DNA of 28,211 bases, taken from positions 1 through 28,211 of the forward strand of contig DASXZO010000072.1 of NCBI GenBank assembly GCA_036501845.1, read 5' to 3'. Of the stretch, positions 14,897 to 21,836 are shown piece after piece. Under the pieces are notes generated by a model, which saw only the letters and a list, made by a program, of their open reading frames with translations, was not told the origin of the DNA and did not search any database. Numbering within the stretch: position 1 is the stretch's first letter; every line of letters begins with the position of its first letter. This stretch comes from JBBREP01 sp036501845. Lineage in GTDB: Bacteria; Actinomycetota; Acidimicrobiia; IMCC26256; PALSA-610. The position numbers and the translations under genes are program-made.

Positions 14897-14950
14897 CGGG
14901 CGTCGTAAAGCGTCGACTAGCGACGCTGTACGACGCCCGTAGATCTTGGG
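14897..14950 (-). repeat. 3'-end hairpin repeat element, copy 2
   Basis: A long hairpin directly abuts the ettA stop codon: CGGGCGTCGTA (14897-14907) pairs with TACGACGCCCG (14929-14939), an A/G mismatch follows, then AGCGTCG (14909-14915) pairs with CGACGCT (14921-14927) around a 5-base loop. That is 18 base pairs in 43 bases. The block 14930-14950 is identical to 20-40 at the window start, also directly downstream of a minus-strand stop. There is no T-run. It may act as terminator, mRNA stabiliser or nuclease-processing site. Confidence 0.75.
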
Positions 14951-16627
14951 TCAGCGGGTGAGGGGCTTGTACTTGATGCGGTGGGGTTGGTCGGCGTCGG
15001 CGCCGAGGCGCTTCTTGCGGTCGACCTCGTAGTCGGAGAAGTTGCCCTCGAACCAGCGCACCTCGCTGTCGCCCTCGAAGGCGAGTACGTGCGTGGCGAT
15101 GCGGTCGAGGAACCAACGGTCGTGGCTGATGACCACGGCGCAACCCGGGAACTCGAGCAGTGCTTCTTCGAGCGCGCGCAGCGTGTCGACGTCGAGGTCG
15201 TTGGTCGGCTCGTCGAGCAGCAGCACGTTGGCGCCTTCGAGCAGCGCCTTGGCGAGGTGCAGCCGGTTGCGCTCGCCACCGGAAAGATCGCCCACCTGCT
15301 TCTGCTGGTCGCTGCCCTTGAAGTTGAAGCCGGCCACGTAGGCGCGCCCGTGCACCTCGCGCGTGCCCACCTTCAGATGATCGACACCACCCGTGATCTC
15401 TTCGTACACGGTGCGTGTGGGGTCGAGGGACGCGCGCGACTGGTCGACGTACGCGAACTGCACCGTCGGCCCCACCGTGAGCACGCCCGCGTCGGGTGTC
15501 TCCTGGCCCACGAGCATGCGGAACAGCGTGGTCTTGCCCGCGCCGTTCGGGCCGATCACGCCGACGATGCCGCCACGCGGCAGCGAGAACTCGAGCTCGT
15601 CGATGAGCAGGTGGTCAGCGAAGCCCTTCGACAAGCCCTTCGCTTCCACAACTTGGTCGCCGAGACGCGGGCCCGGCGGGATCGAGATCTGCAGTTTCTC
15701 GGCGCGCTGTTCGGCTTGATCGGCTTCGGCCTGCAACGCCTCGAAGGCGTTGATGCGCGCCTTGCCCTTCGCCTGGCGCGCGCGAGGCGACATGCGGATC
15801 CACTCGAGCTCGTGCGCGAGCGTGCGCCGGCGCGCCTCGTCGACTTTCTCTTCCTGCGCGAGCCGACCCTGCTTCTGGTCGAGCCAGCTCGAGTAGTTGC
15901 CCTCCCACGGGATGCCGTGGCCACGGTCGAGCTCGAGGATCCATCCGGCAACGTTGTCGAGGAAGTAGCGGTCGTGGGTGACGGCCACGACGGTGCCGTC
16001 GTAGTCGTGCAAATGCCGCTCGAGCCACGCCACGGATTCGGCATCGAGATGGTTCGTGGGCTCGTCGAGCAGCAGCAAGTCGGGGCGCGACAGCAGCAGG
16101 CGGCACAGCGCGACGCGGCGGCGCTCACCACCCGACAGCGTCGTGACGTCGGCGTCGTCGGGCGGGCAACGCAGCGCGTCCATCGCGATGTCGAGCGTGC
16201 GATCGACCTCCCAGCCGTTCGCGGCCTCGATCTTCTCCTGGAGGTCGGCCTGCTCGGCGAGCAACTTGTCGAAGTCGGCGTCGGGCTCGCCCATCGCCGC
16301 GCACACCTCGTCGAAGCGCGTGAGCCACCCGCGCAGCGCGCCGAGACCGTCCATCACGTTCTCGCGCACCGACTTCTGCGGATCGAGCTCGGGTTCCTGG
16401 GCGAGGCGCCCCACACTGAACCCGGGCGTGACCCGAACGTCGCCCTGGTAGCCGTCGTCGTCGCCCGACATGATGCGCAGCAGCGTGCTCTTCCCCGCGC
16501 CGTTCCCGCCGAGCACACCGATCTTCGCCCCGGGGTACATCGAGATGTTGATGCCGCGCAGGATTTCCCGGTCGGGCGGAACGACGCGCCGCAGATCGCG
16601 CATCGTGATGATGAACTCGTGAGCCAT
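14951..16627 (-). CDS. ettA: Energy-dependent translational throttle protein EttA (ABC-F)
   Basis: This is a 558-residue soluble ABC-F ATPase, almost exactly the length of characterised EttA (about 555). Two ABC domains are present: Walker A GGNGAGKST (about 38-46) and GPNGAGKTT (second domain), signatures LSGGERRRV and LSGGERNRL, Walker B with LLLLDEPTNHLD and LLLDEPTNDLD. The domains are joined by the charged linker typical of the P-site tRNA interaction motif (RQAKGKARINAFEAL region). EttA binds the ribosomal E site and couples translation of the first peptide bonds to the cellular ADP/ATP ratio. The ATG at 16627 gives the expected MAHEFIITMRDL start. No Shine-Dalgarno site is visible upstream, so the mRNA may be leaderless or nearly so. 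It is divergent from the acyl-CoA-dehydrogenase-fold operon and followed by the hairpin repeat. Confidence 0.95.
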   Translation of the reverse strand: MAHEFIITMRDLRRVVPPDREILRGINISMYPGAKIGVLGGNGAGKSTLLRIMSGDDDGYQGDVRVTPGFSVGRLAQEPELDPQKSVRENVMDGLGALRGWLTRFDEVCAAMGEPDADFDKLLAEQADLQEKIEAANGWEVDRTLDIAMDALRCPPDDADVTTLSGGERRRVALCRLLLSRPDLLLLDEPTNHLDAESVAWLERHLHDYDGTVVAVTHDRYFLDNVAGWILELDRGHGIPWEGNYSSWLDQKQGRLAQEEKVDEARRRTLAHELEWIRMSPRARQAKGKARINAFEALQAEADQAEQRAEKLQISIPPGPRLGDQVVEAKGLSKGFADHLLIDELEFSLPRGGIVGVIGPNGAGKTTLFRMLVGQETPDAGVLTVGPTVQFAYVDQSRASLDPTRTVYEEITGGVDHLKVGTREVHGRAYVAGFNFKGSDQQKQVGDLSGGERNRLHLAKALLEGANVLLLDEPTNDLDVDTLRALEEALLEFPGCAVVISHDRWFLDRIATHVLAFEGDSEVRWFEGNFSDYEVDRKKRLGADADQPHRIKYKPLTR

Positions 16628-16690
16628 CGGCGCAGGTTAGAGGTGCGCGGCCGCACATCTTGAGCGATGCTCGGGCGGCTTTGGTGGTGC

Positions 16691-16866
16691 TGGCGACGGC
16701 GAGGTAACACAGTGCACGCATTGCGTCCCTTGAGAAAGAAGGGAGGACGCATGCAGCGTCGCCGTTGAGTCGCCAGTGATCTCGCCCGGTCGGGCGAATG
16801 CTGCCGCGCCTCCGGCGATGCTCTCGGGCTCGTGTGAAGGGGCTGCGGTCCCCCGAAACGCACGGA
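16691..16866 (+). promoter_or_regulatory. Structured 5' leader of the ACAD-fold/PhnD/ferritin operon
   Basis: Several helices can be drawn in the 252-base gap before the operon. An outer stem pairs TGGCGACG (16691-16698) with CGTCGCCG (16757-16764, one wobble), enclosing GCGTCC/GGACGC (16723-16728 with 16745-16750), extendable on both sides. TCGCCCG/CGGGCGA follows (16782-16797). A bulged hairpin next to the ribosome binding site pairs CGTGTG with CGCACG (16831-16836 with 16859-16864) and GGGG with CCCC (16839-16842 with 16850-16853). A five-codon reading frame (ATG at 16751, stop at 16766-16768, three Arg codons) has a good GGGAGG site buried in the second stem. No known riboswitch consensus was recognised. 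I could not identify the promoter. Confidence 0.4.
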
Positions 16867-16879
16867 AAGGGAGTTCGTC

Positions 16880-18004
16880 ATGTCATTGGATCGCGACGCG
16901 CTGGAGCGCGTGGTCAGCGAGGTGGTCGCGCCCAACGCGACATCGGTTGACCGGGACGGCCGGTTCCCCACCGAAGCACTGGGCGCGTTGCGCGACGGTG
17001 GCTTCCTCGGACTCACGGTCGGCACGGACCACGAAGGCGGCGGCGGCTCGATGGCCGACGCCGCGGTCGTTGTAGAGCAACTCGCCGGCGCCTGCGGGTC
17101 CACCGCGATGGTGGTGTTGATGCACTACGCCGCCACCGCCGTGCTCGAGGCGTACGGACCCGCCGACACCCGATCCGCCATCGGGAGGGGCGAGCACCTC
17201 ACCACGCTGGCGTTCTCCGAGGCCGGCTCGCGCAGTCACTTCTGGGCCCCGTGCGGCACGGCGACGGCCGAGGGTGACCGCGTGCGGCTCGACGCCGACA
17301 AGAGCTGGGTCACGAGTGCCGCGGCGGCCGACAGCTACGTGTGGTCGAGCACGCCACTCGATGCCGATGGCCCGATGACGCTCTGGCTGGTGCCAAGTGA
17401 TGCCGCGGGGCTCGACATCGGCAAAGAGTTCGACGGGCTCGGACTACGAGGCAACGGTTCGGTTCCCGTGCACGCGGGCGGCGTGCGCGTGGCCGCGTCG
17501 GCGCAACTCGGCGATGACGGCAAGGGTCTCGACATCGCGCTCGAAGCTGCGCTCCCCTGGTTCCTCGTGCTCAGCGCGGCCTTCGCGTTGGGCCTGATGG
17601 AAGCGGTCACCAGCGACACGCTCGGTCACGCCACCACGACGAAACTCGAGCATCTCGGCAGCACGCTGATCTCGCAGCCGCTCGTGCGCTCCGACATCGC
17701 GCGCATGCGCATCACCACCGACTCCACGCGAGCGTTTCTTGCCGACACGCTCGCCGCACTCGGCGAAGGTCGAGCCGACGCGGTGTTGCGGGTGCTCGAG
17801 AGCAAGGCGGTAGGTGCCGAAGCTGCCATCGACGTGAGCGACCGGGCCATGAAGGTGTGCGGCGGTGCGGCGTTCCGCAAGGAGCTCGGCGTCGAACGTC
17901 GCTTCCGCGACGCGCGCGCAGCACGCGTGATGGCACCCACCACCGACGCGCTCCTCGACTTCGTGGCCCGCGCCATCAGCGGCATGCCGCTGCTCGACGC
18001 ATGA
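16880..18004 (+). CDS. Acyl-CoA dehydrogenase-fold flavoprotein lacking the usual catalytic Glu
   Basis: This is a 374-residue protein with acyl-CoA dehydrogenase architecture: helical N-domain (LGALRDGGFLGLTV...EGGGG, then VVEQLAGACGSTAMVVLMH), central beta-domain (TLAFSEAGSRSHFWAP and DKSWVTSAAAADSYVW, which contact FAD) and helical C-domain ending CGGAAFRKELGVERRFRDARAARVMAPTTDALLDF. In dehydrogenases the segment after RDAR reads close to I-x-E-G-T, where in many members the Glu is the base abstracting the alpha proton; here it reads VMAPT, so Glu and Gly are replaced by Ala and Pro. Members without this base include flavin monooxygenases such as DszC-type enzymes, so an oxygenase or other flavin role is plausible. 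ATG at 16880 has a strong AAAGGGAG site. Its stop overlaps the next start (ATGA). Substrate unknown. Confidence 0.85.
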   Translation: MSLDRDALERVVSEVVAPNATSVDRDGRFPTEALGALRDGGFLGLTVGTDHEGGGGSMADAAVVVEQLAGACGSTAMVVLMHYAATAVLEAYGPADTRSAIGRGEHLTTLAFSEAGSRSHFWAPCGTATAEGDRVRLDADKSWVTSAAAADSYVWSSTPLDADGPMTLWLVPSDAAGLDIGKEFDGLGLRGNGSVPVHAGGVRVAASAQLGDDGKGLDIALEAALPWFLVLSAAFALGLMEAVTSDTLGHATTTKLEHLGSTLISQPLVRSDIARMRITTDSTRAFLADTLAALGEGRADAVLRVLESKAVGAEAAIDVSDRAMKVCGGAAFRKELGVERRFRDARAARVMAPTTDALLDFVARAISGMPLLDA

Positions 18005-18882
18005 GCCCCGCACCGCGAGGCGCCGACGATCGCACGTTCTTGCTCGGCGCGGTCGCCTATGACCCCAAGGTCGTCACCATCTGGGAGGGTTTTCGCCGCT
18101 GGTTCGACACCCAGGATTTCGCGTTCGACTTCGTGCTCTACTCCAACTACGAGCGCCAGGTCAACGAGTTGCTCGCGGGCCGCATCGACGTGGCGTGGAA
18201 CTCGCCGCTCGCGTGGGTACGGGCGCGCCGTGCCTCGGCCGCTGCAGGGAGCAGCGTGTCGGCTCCTGTGATGCGCGACAGCGACCGCGACCTCACGTCG
18301 ATCATCGTCGTGCGGGATTCCGGCCCGATCGGGAAGACGGCGGATCTGCGCCACAAGACGGTCGCGACCGGCGCCGTCGATTCGCCCCAGGGCACGCTGC
18401 TCCCCATTGACCGGTTGCGCGCCGACGGCTTGGAACCCGGCACCGACTTCACCGTCCGGCGGTTCGACGTAGGCGTCGGGCTTCACGGCGACCATGTCGG
18501 CGGCGAGCGCGACGCGGCGCGAGCACTCGCGCGCGGCGAGGTGGACGCCGCGTGCATGCTGGCTGCGAACCATCTGCTGTTCGTGCGCGAGGGCACGCTG
18601 GCGGCGGGCACCACGCGCGTGATTGCCGAGACGGCACCGTTCGACCATTGCAACATGACGGTCGGTGAGCATGCCGACGGCGACGTGGTCGCGCGGTTCA
18701 CCGAGCTGTTGCTCGCCATGGACTACGGCGACGACGAGGTTCGGCCACTCCTCGACCTGGAAGGCCTGCACCAATGGCTTCCGGGGCGGCTGGAGCTCTA
18801 CGCACCGCTCGAACAGGCCGTCGATCGCGCCGGCTTTTACGACTCCGATGGACACATCACCGCTTCCGACTATCGACCTTGA
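18001..18882 (+). CDS. PhnD-like substrate-binding-fold protein without signal peptide
   Basis: This 293-residue protein resembles the phosphate/phosphite/phosphonate (PhnD) type of periplasmic binding protein: LGAVAYDPKVVTIWEGFRRWF at the start (residues about 15-35), YERQVNELLAGRIDVAWNSPLAW, then DLRHKTVATGAVDSPQGTLLPIDRL and GEVDAACMLAANHLLF. These are the usual two-lobe landmarks, including the S/P-rich phosphonate-pocket loop. No signal peptide, lipobox or transmembrane segment is seen, and no permease or ATPase lies nearby, so it probably stays in the cytoplasm as a ligand sensor or enzyme partner. The ATG at 18001 overlaps the stop of the upstream gene (ATGA), and its own 3' end overlaps the next gene by 35 bases, so the three are made together. 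The in-frame extension to 17857 is antisense-free but overlaps upstream coding and is rejected. Confidence 0.82.
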   Translation: MSPAPRGADDRTFLLGAVAYDPKVVTIWEGFRRWFDTQDFAFDFVLYSNYERQVNELLAGRIDVAWNSPLAWVRARRASAAAGSSVSAPVMRDSDRDLTSIIVVRDSGPIGKTADLRHKTVATGAVDSPQGTLLPIDRLRADGLEPGTDFTVRRFDVGVGLHGDHVGGERDAARALARGEVDAACMLAANHLLFVREGTLAAGTTRVIAETAPFDHCNMTVGEHADGDVVARFTELLLAMDYGDDEVRPLLDLEGLHQWLPGRLELYAPLEQAVDRAGFYDSDGHITASDYRP

Positions 18883-20026
18883 GCACCTCGGTTTCGACCG
18901 TGGCGCCCATCTATTGGTCGAGCGCGCGCTGAACGAGCTCGACGCGGGCCAGCAGCTGCGGGTGTTGGGGACCGACCCGAACCTCAAGCTTCATCTCCGG
19001 GCGTGGGCCTCGGCGCGCGGTCACGCAACTGACGGCAACGTGGTGATCAAGGACGATGTGCTGCAACAGCGCTGGCGGAGCGCGACGCGAGCCGGCGATG
19101 CCGCGGCTCCCGTTGAGCATGCCGAGCCCACCTGGGGCTTAGCCGCGCGCGGCGCGCTCGTCGAGACCGGCGGGCCCGCACTCGCGCTGGCCGACCTCGT
19201 CGAGCGCGACGCCGCGTGGTGCGACGTGGCGCCGCGCCTTCACGCGCACGCCATGGCACACCAGTGGGATCCCGCGACCGCGATCGACTGGACGCACGCC
19301 GACGATCTGCCCGTGGAGGTGGAAGACGCGGTCGTGCAGGTGATGACCTACCTCGTCGAGAACGAGCAGGCCGCGCTCATGGTTCCCGCGCGGCATCTCG
19401 TGCGCATCCATCCGCAATATCGCGAGGTCGTGGCGTTCCTCGCCACACAGGTCGCCGACGAAGCCCGTCATGTGGAGGTGTTCAGCCATCGAGCCGCGCT
19501 CCATCGCACCACGCTCGGGTCATCGGCGGTCGCCGGCCGGCTCTCGCTGCAAACGCTTGTGGACGAGCCCGACTTCACGCTCGCGTCGTTCCTGCTGACC
19601 GTGCTCGGCGAGGGCACGTTCCTCGACCTCTTGTCGTTCCTCGAGCGCTACGCGCCCGATCCCGTGACCCGCCGCGTCGCGCAGCTCACCCGCCAGGACG
19701 AGGCCCGTCACGTTGCCTTCGGCCAAGCGCACCTCGAGCACCGCGTCGCGCTCGATCCGACGCTGCGCGAAGAGCTGCGCCGGGCCATCGAGCGGCGGCA
19801 TGACGCGTTGCGCGCCACCACGGGCCTCAACGCCGACGTGGAGGACGCGCTCGTGCTCCTCGCCGCCGGCGAATTCAGCATTGCGGCCGTCGCGGCGGGC
19901 TACGAACGCGTGCAGGAGCTTCGCCACGCCATGCACGAAGGGCGGACCCGCCGGCTCGTGCGGCTTGGGTTCTCGGCCGACGATGCCGATGCACTGTCGG
20001 CGCTGCATACCCGCAACTTCATGTGA
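18848..20026 (+). CDS. TusA-like domain fused to a diiron ferritin-like domain
   Basis: This is a 392-residue two-domain protein. Residues about 8-78 follow the TusA/SirA pattern (LGFDRGAHLLVERALNEL, then GQQLRVLGTDPNLKLHL, then WASARGH), but the CPxP motif carrying the sulfur-transfer cysteine is replaced by DRGA. Residues about 95-392 form a ferritin-like helical domain with a full diiron ligand set: E173 (NEQAAL), E205/H208 in the first DEARH, E255 (LGEGTF), E285/H288 in the second DEARH. This matches the ligand order of the protein at 2080-3195. The ATG at 18848 lies within the PhnD-like gene and keeps the whole TusA-like domain; longer frames do not add recognisable sequence. Inference: an O2-dependent oxidase or oxygenase whose N-domain binds a partner or substrate rather than carrying sulfur. 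No characterised homologue was recognised. Confidence 0.8.
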   Translation: MDTSPLPTIDLEHLGFDRGAHLLVERALNELDAGQQLRVLGTDPNLKLHLRAWASARGHATDGNVVIKDDVLQQRWRSATRAGDAAAPVEHAEPTWGLAARGALVETGGPALALADLVERDAAWCDVAPRLHAHAMAHQWDPATAIDWTHADDLPVEVEDAVVQVMTYLVENEQAALMVPARHLVRIHPQYREVVAFLATQVADEARHVEVFSHRAALHRTTLGSSAVAGRLSLQTLVDEPDFTLASFLLTVLGEGTFLDLLSFLERYAPDPVTRRVAQLTRQDEARHVAFGQAHLEHRVALDPTLREELRRAIERRHDALRATTGLNADVEDALVLLAAGEFSIAAVAAGYERVQELRHAMHEGRTRRLVRLGFSADDADALSALHTRNFM

Positions 20027-20079
20027 TCTCCGGGCGCCCGCGCGGTTGGTGACGGCGCGGCGTCGATACGCTCGATGTC

Positions 20080-21750
20080 GTGACGAAGATCTACGACCTC
20101 TGCGACGCATACGTCGACGACTACACCGCGCTCGATCCGATTGCCGCAACCGAGATCGGTGTCGTCGGACTCGAACATCTGCTCACCGACCTCTCGCCCG
20201 ATGGTCACCGCGCCCGCGTCGCCCTCGCGCGCGACACCGTGGCGCGCGTCGACGCGGAGACACCAACGAACGATCGTGATCGCATCGCCGCGTCGCTGAT
20301 CAAGGACCGCCTCGGTGCCGCCATCGCGGTGTTCGACCTCGGCGAGCCGTGGCGCGACCTGCGCACGCTCGGCAGCGACATGCAAGCGGTGCGCGAGGTG
20401 TTCGACCTCATGGCCCGCGACAGCGACGACGATTGGCACACGATCGCCACACGCATGCGCGCCGTCCCCGAGGCGCTCGACGGCTTCCGCGCGTCACTCG
20501 ATTACGGACGCTCCCAGGCCATTGTGGCGCCGCGGCGCCAAGCCGACGTGTGCGCCAAGCAGGCCGAGATGTGGGGCGGACTCCTCAGCGGCGCGACGAC
20601 GCCGTTCTTCCTGGCCGTCGCCCAGAAGTACGCAGGTGATGGCTCAGTGCGCGACGAGCTCGACCGCGCCGCCCGCATCGCCACCGACGCTTACGCAATG
20701 CTCGCAAAGTACATCCGCGACGAATACCTGCCCGGCGCCGACCCGCGCGACGCCGTGGGCGCCGAACGGTACGCGGTGTTCGCGCGCGGCCACTGCGGCG
20801 CGCAACTCGATCTGCTCGACACCTACGCGTGGGGCTGGGACGAGCTGCGTCGCATCGAGCGCGCGATCGAGCAGTGTTGCAACCGCATCGAGCCGGGCGC
20901 CGACTTCGCCACCGCGGTGGCGCGTCTGGAATCCGATCCGTCGCGCGTCATCGAAGGCGAGGACGCGCTGCTCGCCTGGCTCCAGGACCGCATCGATCGC
21001 ACGATCAGCGAGCTCAACGGCACGCACTTCGACATCGCCGAGCCGCTGCAGCGCTGCCAGGCGATGATCGCGCCGCCCGGCGGCGCCGCGGCGATGTACT
21101 ACACGGGTCCGTCGGAAGACTTCTCCCGTCCCGGACGCACCTGGTACCCGACGCTCGGCAACACCCGCTTCCCCACCTGGCGCGAGGTGTCGATCTGCAA
21201 CCACGAGTCGGTTCCCGGCCATCACCTGCAGATCGGGCAGGTGAGGTACCTCGCCGATGTGCTGTCGCGCTACCAGCGGATGATGGGCTTCGTGTCGGGT
21301 CACGGCGAAGGCTGGGCGCTCTACGCCGAACGGCTCATGGGTGAGCTCGGCTACCTCGAGGATCCCGGTTACGAGCTCGGCATGCTCGCGGCGCAGTCGA
21401 TGCGCGCGGTGCGCGTGATCGTCGACATCGGCATGCACCTCGAACTTGCGGTGCCCGACGACGAGCCCGGTATCGGCGGGCAAACCTGGACACCCGAGCT
21501 GGCGCTGCCGTTCGTGATCGAGCGCTCGCGCTTCCCCGAGAACTTCATGCGCAGCGAGGTCGACCGCTACCTCGGTCTGCCCGGCCAGGCGATCACCTAC
21601 AAGGTGGGCGAGCGCGTGTGGCTCGAGGCGCGCGACGCCGCCAAGGCCCGCCACGGCGCGTCGTTCGACCTGAAGGCTTGGCACGCGTTCGCGCTCGACC
21701 TCGGCGCCACCGGCCTCGACGACCTCACCAAGGAACTCGCCCGCTTCTGA
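20080..21750 (+). CDS. DUF885 family protein (HExxxGHH putative metallohydrolase)
   Basis: This is a 556-residue protein of the DUF885 family, related to zinc carboxypeptidase-like enzymes. The metal motif is HESVPGHHLQ (H375, E376, H381, H382) and the downstream conserved block is GWALYAERLMGELGYLEDPGYELG, which likely supplies another ligand Glu. The remainder is helical, with PGGAAAMYYTGPSEDFSRPG before the motif as in other family members. The length is normal (550-600). No signal peptide is visible, so it is probably cytoplasmic. The start is GTG at 20080; the nearby ATG at 20075 is out of frame. It follows the TusA-ferritin gene by 53 bases and could be the fourth gene of that operon, though the larger gap makes this less certain. 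A strong inverted repeat lies just downstream. Confidence 0.9.
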   Translation: MTKIYDLCDAYVDDYTALDPIAATEIGVVGLEHLLTDLSPDGHRARVALARDTVARVDAETPTNDRDRIAASLIKDRLGAAIAVFDLGEPWRDLRTLGSDMQAVREVFDLMARDSDDDWHTIATRMRAVPEALDGFRASLDYGRSQAIVAPRRQADVCAKQAEMWGGLLSGATTPFFLAVAQKYAGDGSVRDELDRAARIATDAYAMLAKYIRDEYLPGADPRDAVGAERYAVFARGHCGAQLDLLDTYAWGWDELRRIERAIEQCCNRIEPGADFATAVARLESDPSRVIEGEDALLAWLQDRIDRTISELNGTHFDIAEPLQRCQAMIAPPGGAAAMYYTGPSEDFSRPGRTWYPTLGNTRFPTWREVSICNHESVPGHHLQIGQVRYLADVLSRYQRMMGFVSGHGEGWALYAERLMGELGYLEDPGYELGMLAAQSMRAVRVIVDIGMHLELAVPDDEPGIGGQTWTPELALPFVIERSRFPENFMRSEVDRYLGLPGQAITYKVGERVWLEARDAAKARHGASFDLKAWHAFALDLGATGLDDLTKELARF

Positions 21751-21765
21751 CCGCCGCCCCCTCCG

Positions 21766-21810
21766 TCTCGGTGCGCATGCCGCGGATTATCACGCCCGTA
21801 CGCACCGAGA
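21766..21810 (+). terminator. 10-bp inverted repeat after the DUF885 gene, candidate terminator or operator
   Basis: TCTCGGTGCG (21766-21775) and CGCACCGAGA (21801-21810) are perfectly complementary with a 25-base loop, starting 16 bases after the DUF885 stop and ending 26 bases before the next start. There is no T-run. It may terminate the upstream transcript or regulate the dienelactone hydrolase gene. Confidence 0.45.
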
Positions 21811-21836
21811 AACGTGACTGCGTAGTGTCCCCCGTC

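Noticed and set aside
14981..16663. 560-codon plus-strand frame opposite ettA
   Set aside because: Antisense shadow of a highly conserved ABC-F gene.
17626..18987. 453-codon minus-strand frame opposite the flavoprotein and PhnD-like genes
   Set aside because: The plus-strand genes have family motifs, ribosome site and coupled starts; this frame has none.
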